A stretch of DNA of 64,000 bases from Cryptomeria japonica. Lineage: Eukaryota; Streptophyta; Pinopsida; Cupressales; Cupressaceae. Shown here piece after piece: positions 56,197 to 64,000 of the stretch; the stretch's first letter is position 1; each line of letters begins with the position of its first letter. A program made the position numbers and the translations under genes. The stretch is from NCBI RefSeq assembly GCF_030272615.1, contig NC_081407.1:436266230-436330229 (forward strand), read 5' to 3'. The notes below the pieces were generated by a model. It ran no database searches, was not told the DNA's origin, and saw only the letters and a program-made list of their open reading frames with translations.

Positions 56197-56860
56197 CTAT
56201 GAGATCTGCAATCCTAAAAAGAATTTTATTTCCCCAATCATAGACATTTCAAATTCTTGCTGCATTTTAATAGCAAATTCTTTACATAATCCATCTTCTC
56301 CTCCGAAGATTATATCATCAAAAAATACTTCTATAATCAAGATGTCATCATTAGTTATTTTATAATATAAATTGTCATCTGCATTTCCTTTAGTAAAACC
56401 AATCTTTAAAAGATACTTATCCAATCTTGCATACCAAGCTCTTGGAGCTTGTTTTAATCCATACAAAGCTTTTCTTAACGTGCAAACCATATCATTGTCA
56501 TCTGTCAAAGAAAATCCACCAAGTTGTTCAATGTATACTTCCTCTTCAAGATCTCCATTTAAAAATGTACATTTAATATCCATTTGATAAACTTTGTAGT
56601 TCTTGTGTGCTGCAAAAGCCAAAAATAATCTGACTGCCTCAATTCTAGCTACCAGTGCAAAGGTTTAATTGTAATCAACTCCTTCCTTCTGAGAATATCC
56701 CTAACACACTAGTCTTGCTTTATTTCTAACAACCTTACCATCTTCATTAAGTTTGTTTCTAAATACCCATTTGGTTCCAATTACATTTTTATCTTTAGGC
56801 CGGGGAACTAATGTCCAAGAGTTGTTTTTCTCAATTTGTTCTAATTCTTCTTCCATAGCT
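56197..56860 (-). pseudogene. Copia reverse transcriptase (element 2)
   Basis: [25 protein letters not shown] (stop) GYSQKEGVDYN (stop) [60 protein letters not shown] and EVFFDDIIFGGEDGLCKEFA. The catalytic motif is F-F-D-D where plant copia usually has Y-V-D-D; both Asp are kept. Three stops in the N-terminal third. Confidence 0.88.
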
Positions 56861-58440
56861 TTAATCCAAAATTTATCTTCACATGCCTCATTAACAGATG
56901 ATGGTTCAATTTGAGAAATAAGACATACCTCTTCATTTGCCAATCTTCGTCTTGTCATAACTCCTTTAAACTTATTTCCAATTATCTGATCTTCAGAATG
57001 ATTCAGTCTTACATACCGGGGTGTCTTTGTTTGCTGTTGTTCCTCAATTACTGTGGAATCCTCAGATGATATCGGGGTAACTGGATCTTCATTCTGTACT
57101 GGTGGATTTAGTGTAGGTTCATTTGTCAAAATTTCTGTTTCCAGTTCAGAGTCTATATACCTTGAAGTTCCTCTGAATTGTTCATCAATTTTTACATTTG
57201 TACTTTCAACAATTTTCTGCAATCTTTTGTTAAAACATCTATATGCCTTGCTCTTAGATGAATAACCAAGAAATATTCCTTCATCACTTATAGGATCAAA
57301 GTTGCCAATATACTCATCTCTTCTGATATAACATTTACTTCCAAAAATTCTGAAATACTTAAGAGTAGGAGTATTACCAAACCATAGTTCATGAGGGTTC
57401 TTACTGGTTTTACCTTTGATGTGAACTTTGTTGAATGTATAGACCGCTGTACTGACTGCCTCTCTCCAATATACATGTGGTATGTTTGCTTCTGATAACA
57501 TACTTCTTGCTGCATCCAAGATAGTTCTATTTTTCCTTTTAACAACTCCATTCTGTTGTGGTGTCCAAGGTGCTGATAGCTGTCTTCTGATTCCATTCAC
57601 TTCATAGAATGTATTAAATTCCTTAGATGTAAATTCACCTCCTTGATCTGATCTTAAACATTTGATTTTCTTACCGGTTTCATTTTCTACCATTGCTTTG
57701 AACAATTTGAACTTTCCAAGTGCTTCTGATTTTTCTCTGAGAAAAGTAACCCAACACATTCTAGAATAGTCATCAATGATTAGCATGGAATATCTATCAC
57801 CTTGTAAGCTTTTAGTTCTAGCTGGACCACATAAATCATTGTGAATCAAATCAAGAGCATTATTTGATTTTTCTAGAATAGTTTTGAAACTAGCTCTAAC
57901 TTGTTTTCCAAATTGACATTCCTTACATACTGTATTGTGAGGTTTGACAATTTTAGGTAAATCTCTAACTGCCTTAGTAGTACTGATCTTCACCATGCAA
58001 TCAAAGTTTACATGACAGAGTCTCTTATGCCATAACCAACTTTCATCTATATGTGCAATTAAGCATGTCTTTTCATTGTTATTCAAATGAAAGATATTAC
58101 CTCTAGTCTGATTATCGGTTGCAATTTCCAAACCAGTTCTATTCATGATTTTGCATTTTCCATTTTTGAATTGTAACTGAAATCCTTTCTCAACTAATTG
58201 ACCAACACTCAAAAGATTATGATTTAATCCTTCAACATAGTAAACATTGTCAGTGTTATGCTTACCATCAAGAGATATTGTACCCTTACCTTTGATTGAA
58301 CAAGCTTTGTCATCTCCAAATCTCACTAAGCCTCCATTGTATTCTTGAAAGTTCAAGAATTTACCTTTGTCTCATGTCATATGATGTGAGCATCCTGAGT
58401 CAATGATCCACTCATCCTTTGCTTCAACTTTAGCTGCCAA
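56861..58440 (-). pseudogene. Copia protease, GAG-pre-integrase and integrase (element 2)
   Basis: Near 58,400 the reading is WIIDSGCSHHMT, stop, DKGKFLNFQEYNGG. It then stays open for 551 codons (58,356-56,701): LLSVGQLVEKGFQLQFKNGK, LWHKRLCHVNFDCMVKIS, CKECQFGKQVRASFKT (zinc pair), LIIDDYSRMCWVTFLREK, CLRSDQGGEFTSKEF and [14 protein letters not shown] (D, D and the Glu region; E of VERKNRT is K here), [20 protein letters not shown]. The catalytic Glu to Lys change is probably inactivating. Confidence 0.9.
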
Positions 58441-58443
58441 GGC

Positions 58444-59526
58444 CTATACTACCAGTTGAGCAGTAGGTTCCGGTTGATCTTCTATTATAGCAACAAAAAC
58501 CCATCCATTATCTGCTCGATCCTCATCAGAATCATCAGTCACACCTTCATCAGCAATGTAACAAGATTTGTCTTTATTCTTCTTAAATCTGTATCTCTGA
58601 TATTCAGGGTTAGGCTTGTATGTTCTTCTAGCTTCTTCTCTTAGTCTAGCATGTCTATCAGGGCATCTTGAAGCCATATGACCAATCTTATTGCAGTTAA
58701 AACATTTAAAGGGTGCTTTACCTTCATACTTACTTCCAACTGGACCTTTAGGCATTTTCCTTACAAATAGTGCTTCAAGTTCTTCAAGTTCTTCATTTTC
58801 TTTCCTGCTTTCTTTAAGTTCTCTTGCATAAAAGGCTTTCCAATCAGATTTGTCAAATGATGGAGTAGATGATGTTGATGCTTTAAAGGCCAAATCTGTC
58901 TTTATAGTAGCAACAAGACCAAATTCTTCAATTTCAAAAGCTGAAAGTTTCCCAATTAATGTATCCCTAGTAACTGATGTATTAGGCATTGTTCTTAACT
59001 CATTTATAGTAGTGAATTTCATTTTATATGCCGGTGGCAATCCTCTCAAAACTTCTGAAACAATTTCATCTTCACTTAAGGTTCCTCCACAACATTTAAT
59101 ACCCAAAACAATTTCATTTACTCTTTCCATAAAAGCAGAAATCCTTTCATCTTCTTCCATTTTCAAATGTTCATACCTGACCCGAAAGCTTTCAAGTTTT
59201 GCAATTTTGACTGTGGAATCTCCTTCATTCAGTGTTTCCAAATGATCCCAAATAGCTTTAGTAGTAGACCTATCTGATAGTCCCATGATTTGTTGATTTG
59301 ATAATGCGCTCAAAAGTGCTTCTCTTGCTTTGCAATCATTTTCCTCATCTTTAGTCAAGTTAGCTGGACTAGGCTGACCTTGTACAACAACAGTATAACC
59401 ATTCTTTGTAACATCCTAGATGTCTTTTCCAATGCAATTTAGATGTGTCTCCATTCTGATCTTCCATATGCCATAGTTGGTTCCATCAAGTTTAAGACTA
59501 TCCTTCATGAAATAATGAGTAGACAT
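58444..59526 (-). pseudogene. Copia gag (element 2)
   Basis: Start MSTHYFMKDSLKLDGTNYGI, with one stop in GKDI*DV (W codon changed to TAG) near 59,418, then open from 59,358. Blocks: ALLSALSNQQIMGLSDRSTT, WDHLETLNEGDSTVKIAKLE, MEEDERISAFMERVNEIVLG, LRGLPPAYKMKFTTINELRT, and the intact knuckle CFNCNKIGHMASRC. The end QPEPTAQLVV runs into protease after one stop. Confidence 0.92.
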
Positions 59527-59568
59527 TGGATCTCCTCAAGCTGTTAAACTTCTGCAAAAGAGGACTAA

Positions 59569-59580
59569 ACTATGATACCA
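59569..59580 (-). promoter_or_regulatory. Primer-binding site, initiator Met tRNA (copia element 2)
   Basis: Sense TGGTATCATAGT, two mismatches to TGGTATCAGAGC, two bases after the LTR end. Confidence 0.85.
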
Positions 59581-59582
59581 AT

Positions 59583-60646
59583 TGTTAGGTCCCAGAGACA
59601 ACTAAGGAGGGGGGGGGGGTGAATCAGTTGTCTAATAAATTCAAACCAAAAACAACTTAACCAACTCAATGCTTAGTACCAGTAAATCAGTTCAATATGC
59701 TGGTAGACAGTTTTAACAGTTAATTGCTATATCGGTAAGGATTAGTGCATGAAACATAAACACAAAGTCATCCACAACACATAACACCAATATTTGTACG
59801 TGGAAACCCTGTAAGGGGAAAAAACATGGTGGGAAACCTTACCCACAATTAGATGATACTACCGCAGATAGTAAGTGTACATAAATGGGGTCTGCACATG
59901 CAGAAAGGCCAACCACCTAGAGCTCACTACTCAATCACAAAATGGGAGTCACACTGACTACAGTTGGATGGTTAAATCCAATAAGAATGTACTGCACAAA
60001 ATAGCATCTTCATATGCTTGATTTAGTACCGGTGTAGTTCTGATTGTCTTCACAAAAACCCTCCTTCAATTTTCAAATGATGTCTGCATGTATAGCTCTG
60101 CTTATTCTTGCATATACCTTCACACAATCCTTTTTCGCATTCCACATCTGATCTTACAAATAAGATCTTACATTTATACCATAACCTAAGACCAATTTTA
60201 GTAGGTCAGCTCTACAAGGTATTACAATAGAAACATTTTACAAACAATACAATATCCGATGCAATAAATGATTCAACATGTCGGCTTAATGCATTTACAA
60301 CAATAATTAATCATCTCCATAGCGTGCCATGCTGATCTGGAAAAGATAAACCTACCGGTGTAACCTTGGACCTATTTGCCGGTAACAACAAATATGCAAA
60401 TATGAATATACCTATAAACAAAACTCTAGGACAAGATGTCCAAATGATGTCTTCAACATTACCAAATGTTTTCCATATCATTCCAAGTGTAGGTGATCAT
60501 AATATCTTGTCAGTGTACCAGATACCGGTGACTGTGCATGAGTCACTTGCTTGCCGGTGAATGTTGCCGATTCTTCAAAGTGCCAGAGTTGATAAGTGTT
60601 TAGTAGGTGTTGACATCAATGACAAAACCATACCAAAATACCAACA
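59583..60646 (-). mobile_element. 5' LTR of copia element 2
   Basis: 1064 bp, TATA box (sense TATAAAT) at 60,172-60,178, about 470 bases from the LTR start. A G-run precedes TGAATCAG at the plus-strand start. Closely similar to the LTR at 53,919-54,983 over its whole length. Confidence 0.95.
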
Positions 60647-60651
60647 TTAGC

Positions 60652-61180
60652 ATAATAATGAGGTCTCTTTGGGGCTCTTGAAAATCCACCCTCAGGATAT
60701 TTGTTGCTTTGAGACCGGTTTTTTTTGGCTCTAATAGCCATGCATCATTAATATGCCGTTTTTAAATTAGAAGTGTCTTTTATAAACAAAGAAATATCTT
60801 TCTCTTCTGTTGTCACCAATACCTTTTCCGTTACTGGTATTACAGAAGTCATTGCTATCATGTCTGGGGAAAGGTCCACAATTACATTTCCATTGGCATC
60901 CACACATTGTCTTATTTCTAGCTAATAGTATTTTGCAATAGTTAAGATGAGCTCAAGTGACTGTGTTTCTTGAGGGAAAATGGTTGCTTCTACCAAGCTC
61001 GATCTTTTGATCCTTCTATACGAGGCTTCTAATGCTTCGACTTGCAATTGAGCTTCAATATCCTCCAGCTCTATGTGGCCAATCTTCATATCAGTTACCC
61101 ACTACACTTCGTCTTCCATCTTGGAAGCTAGAGTCTATCCCTAATATTGATATTTCATCATTATCGACTTCTTGTCCAAC
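60652..61180 (-). pseudogene. LTR-encoded long reading frame, diverged copy C, N-terminal part
   Basis: My minus-strand translation gives DIEAQLQVEALEASYRRIKR, SSLVEATIFPQETQSLELIL, (stop) LEIRQCVDANGNVIVDLSPD and KYPEGGFSRAPKRPHYY. Copy A has DLEEFNERVQ, SGLVEAVAFPTTMSCSELVL, ERCIRNADGKVLLAISWEVI and FQKGGSRLPRPL in the same order and spacing. Copia element 2 cuts the frame at 60,651. The start codon is not certain. Confidence 0.65.
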
Positions 61181-61279
61181 TTTATTTCTTCTTTGGTCTT
61201 CTTCTTTCTTGGGGATGGGTCCATCAATCTCCTTTATCTTGCAAGAAGAGATCCATAATCACCTATTATATCATATTAT

Positions 61280-61744
61280 AAAATCATCACATACTCCAGA
61301 ACTCTTGGGTTCTGGGGCATGAAAACCCTTAAAATTAGCTAATTTCAGGACTCCAAGGTTTTGGGGTTCCGAGTTAAGAAAAGCTAGAAAACAACTAACT
61401 CTGGAACTCTGGGGTTCCTGGGTTCCGAGTTTGGTAATAGATCTCAAAAGGTTGACTTCGGAACTTTGGAGTTCTGAGGTTAAAACACTATAAGGATCAA
61501 CTTCAGAATTCTGGGGTTTCGAGGTGAGTAAAAGCACTCTAAGGATAAACTTAGAAACTACAGGGTTCTGGGATTCTGAGGTGGGTAATATTGCTCAAAA
61601 CATAAACTCTGGGATTTTAGAACCCTAAAATCTCAGAACAGGATAAATTTCTCAAGGACATATCATCGAAACTCCAGAGTTTCGTGGTGGGAAAGACCAA
61701 AATTTTAAATTGAGCTCAAGGATTCAGGATTCCGGAGTTCCGAA
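61280..61744 (+). repeat. Run of GGAACTCTGGGGTTCC-type palindromes
   Basis: At least eight imperfect copies at roughly 50-base spacing (about 61,300, 61,352, 61,404, 61,460, 61,505, 61,555, 61,610, 61,670 and 61,725). The core GGAACTCTGGGGTTCC has inverted GGAAC/GTTCC ends and is usually followed by GAG or GAGGTG. It lies upstream of the long frame of copy C, as the GGTTCAA/TTGAACC cluster does in copies A and B. Confidence 0.75.
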
Positions 61745-62934
61745 TGTTACTACTTATCAAGTTGCCATTAGTTTTATGTTCAAAGTTATTCTATATACTC
61801 TAGTCGGTTACTACTACTGAAATATTCAGTTGGTATGAACAGTCCAGTCGGTTATTGAAGAAAGTAGTCTCAGAACGTAGTATACACCGAGCTGTCTACC
61901 GAGTATCATTCCATGTCTACCGAGCAACAAAGATGACACATCGAGTTGATATACACCGAGTGAAATGTGTTACCAGATTCATTGAACCTGGACATACATA
62001 TGAAAACGTGTTACAAGATCGAGGAACATCTAACCGTTATCACATTGGAAATTGCACTTAAAGATTGTGTATGATTTTGAGGTCATCTAACCAATGAAAT
62101 ATTTTGCATGGTTATTCATTTGATAAAACATGTTTGTAAGATCGAAACAATGAAAGGATCACCATCATAAGAGATCTATTTATACAACATGGATTAAGAT
62201 AAAAAATATACATGTAGCATGACATAAAAGAAGATATAGAGATATATGAAGCAAGACATGTGAAAGCACTAAGTGTTATGACTGTTACAGAGACACAGAG
62301 GTCACCGAGAAAGATTTCAGAAAACAGTCAAAGAACAGAGTAAACAGAAGGGTTTACTGAGTTACTATATGGTTTACCGAGGTATGCTATAAGCAAGGTA
62401 ATCTTATTCTGAGCACATAGAATCTGCTATAACATTCCAGATGTAAAGTTGTATATATTTGTAATGATTTATTGTAATATTTTGAAGTTGTAAGAGAAAC
62501 CTTTAACAGGGTAAAAGACTCTAATCAAGTCTATAAATTGTAAAGCCTCTAACCAGGTGCAACATTTAGTTTAAGTGTTGTAAAATCCTTTAGGAAGGTA
62601 GATCTAATAGATCTTGTTACTCCTAACAGGGCAAGCTATTAGAAATAGCTAAACATGTAGCTCTAACCAAGCACTCTTTATTATTGAAGTAGTGAAGTTG
62701 TGGGTTCCATCCCCACCGCAATTTTTCTCTCTAACCAAGAGTTTCTGTGTAACCAAAATATATGCGTTATGGAGTGAATCATGTATGCTTGTTATCTATT
62801 TGTTTTAGCTTTATATTATGTTACTGCACTATTCCGTTTATGCATAACAGTAAAGTTATTATTGAAGAAAAGTTTTGAAGTACGGATTCACCCCTCCCCT
62901 CTCAGTGCATTAGCTTTCCATATTGGGCCTAACA
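61745..62934 (+). mobile_element. 5' LTR of copia element 3
   Basis: Starts TGTTACTACTTATC and ends GGGCCTAACA (TGTTA/TAACA inverted ends), followed after AT by a perfect initiator-Met primer site. About 1190 bp. Near its end GATTCACCCCTCCCCTCTCAG is the same motif, in sense orientation, as the G-run/GAATC motif of the other copia LTRs. The left end is less certain than the right; the 3' LTR is outside the window. Confidence 0.75.
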
Positions 62935-62936
62935 AT

Positions 62937-62948
62937 TGGTATCAGAGC
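62937..62948 (+). promoter_or_regulatory. Primer-binding site, initiator Met tRNA (copia element 3)
   Basis: TGGTATCAGAGC, a perfect match, two bases after CCTAACA. Confidence 0.95.
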
Positions 62949-62997
62949 TTGAATCTTGGAAAAGGGTTTAACTGCCTAAAGAGAAAGATCTTATCAA

Positions 62998-64000
62998 TGG
63001 AAGGCTATAAATAATCTCGGAGGATTGTGTATCTGCAAGAAGAGCTGGATCATGCTAATCAAGTAATTGCAAACATGAAAAGGCAAATGCAAAAATCTCT
63101 GAAAGTGAGAAGAAGATTATCTGATGATTTGTAGGACTCTCAAGAGTTAGTGGAACAAATTGAGACATCATCTGAGAATAGTATATCTGAAGAGACTGAA
63201 GAAATGATTGGAGTATTGAGAGAAAAAAACAAAGCACTGGCTGATCAACTAAAAGCAATGAAAAGAGAACATGAACATTTTAGCACACAGATGACTGAAA
63301 ATCTTGATGCATTGAGGACAGCCGAGGATAAATTAAGAGATCTACAAAGAGAGAAACAACAAGTTGAAGTCTTAGTATCTGATAGGAATGATGAAATCAC
63401 AAGGTTGACTGGAATTCAACAAAATCTATCAGATCGACTAGGTTATGCACATCATGAAGCAAATCTGAAGGATGATGAGAATCAAGCATTGAAACTTGAA
63501 GTATCAAGGTTGACCGATGAACTTAAAATAGAGAAGAAATCCAAAGAAACATTGAAGAAGAGTTATGAAGCATCAAAGATGTTGGATGAGCAACTGAATA
63601 CAAGAAGACCCAACAAAGATGCATGACTCAGTTACAAAGGAAAAGACTCTACCGAGAAGGGAATTCATACTACCGAGAGAGGATAATCATCAAAGCAAGC
63701 TGGATTCAAGAAGAACATCAAAGGAAAGAAGCCTATTTGCAACTACTATGGAAATCAAGGTCATACAACCAACATGTGCCAAATCAGAAAAGGTAAGCAA
63801 CCAAATGTCACTAAGTCCAATGGTTATTGTTACAATTGCAATAAATATGGTCACACATCTAATCAATGTAGGACAAAGTCTGTAAACAATTATCAGAAGG
63901 CAAAATTCAAAGGGTTTTGTAAAAACTGCAATAGATATGGACATAGTACTGAGAAGTGTTGGTTTAAGCAAAAGAAGTATATGTGGTTTGCACATCGAAC
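62998..64000 (+). pseudogene. Copia element 3 gag, truncated, running off the window
   Basis: ATGGAAGGCTATAAATAA gives MEGYK and a stop. A frame then reads LQEELDHANQVIANMKRQMQ, a stop at 63,132, and an open coiled-coil block (63,150-63,626: EKNKALADQLKAMKREHEHF, LRTAEDKLRDLQREKQQVEV). After stops come three knuckles: CNYYGNQGHTTNMC, CYNCNKYGHTSNQC and CKNCNRYGHSTEKC; the first has Tyr at the second Cys position. The usual gag capsid-like blocks between MEGYK and the coiled coil are missing. Confidence 0.75.

Larger units (their letters stand above)
53919..60646 (-). mobile_element. Full-length Ty1/copia element 2
   Basis: Plus-strand ends TGTTAGGTCC and AATACCAACA; flanks ttagc at 53,914-53,918 and 60,647-60,651. 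LTRs are 53,919-54,983 and 59,583-60,646; the primer site is at 59,569-59,580 and the polypurine tract at 54,984-54,995. The gag-pol reading runs from 59,526 to 55,372 with fewer lesions than element 1. Same family as element 1. It interrupts the long frame of giant LTR C. Confidence 0.97.
50246..61744 (-). mobile_element. Second giant LTR (copy C), partly outside recognisable range
   Basis: In sense its 3' end is TTTCAACCAACA at 50,246, like the 3' end of giant LTR A (GTTAACCAACA). Its reading frame is homologous to that of LTRs A and B, a TATA box follows the frame (50,819-50,825), and a run of GGAACTC/GTTCC palindromes precedes it (61,280-61,744). Distances match: TATA to LTR end is about 575 bases here versus about 710 in A. 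Copia element 2 is nested at 53,919-60,646. The sense start is not seen; by comparison with A it should lie a few hundred bases beyond 61,744, so copia element 3 is probably inserted in it. The whole reading as an LTR is inference. Confidence 0.55.

Noticed and set aside
60366-60560. Small plus-strand frame in the copia LTR
   Set aside because: It lies antisense in an LTR and is not kept in the sister LTR at 54,720-54,900.

Overview
This window looks like intergenic DNA from a large, repeat-rich land-plant genome, most likely a conifer or other gymnosperm. That is inferred from the element families (Ty1/copia primed by initiator-Met tRNA, Tat-like Ty3/gypsy with an extra RNase H, an L1-type LINE with a C-terminal RNase H) and from the depth of nesting; no host marker gene confirms it. 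I see no host protein gene, rRNA, tRNA or CRISPR. Almost every base can be assigned to retrotransposons, all decayed.

Left nest (1-43,288), outside in. (0) A minus-strand gypsy element with gag and protease but no visible RT/IN: 3' LTR at 1-1102, polypurine tract, gag start at 43,288. (1) Its gag start is split by a copia-type solo LTR (6551-7838 plus 43,220-43,268; near-match TSD ctaat/ccaat). (2) That LTR is split by a plus-strand LINE (7839-43,206; 13-bp TSD with one mismatch, poly-A tail). (3) LINE ORF1 is split by a plus-strand gypsy element with giant LTRs (8628-33,482; TSD ggttc). (4) The gypsy element carries a full copia element in its protease (16,561-23,286; TSD atata), one solo LTR in its 5' LTR (12,925-14,348; TSD atgca) and another in its 3' LTR (28,893-30,113; TSD catag). 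Without these guests the two giant LTRs are about 4850 and 4859 bp. The LINE also contains a threefold tandem repeat of a 1.33-kb unit covering the end of ORF1 and the endonuclease.

Right cluster (43,289-64,000), mostly minus strand. A decayed Tat-type gypsy pol (46,804-50,240) has its polypurine tract and 3' LTR start near 45,160-45,173. It is interrupted by what I read as a second, diverged giant LTR (from 50,246 past 61,744). A full copia element sits inside that LTR (53,919-60,646; TSD ttagc). A plus-strand copia element with a 5' LTR at 61,745-62,934 then runs off the right edge.

The most notable signal is a roughly 1000-codon reading frame inside the giant LTRs, upstream of the LTR TATA box. 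It occurs as two copies in the left gypsy element and as a clearly related but diverged third copy in the right cluster. It resembles no gag, pol or env domain I recognise. Both giant-LTR families also carry a run of short GAAC/GTTC-type imperfect palindromes upstream of this frame.
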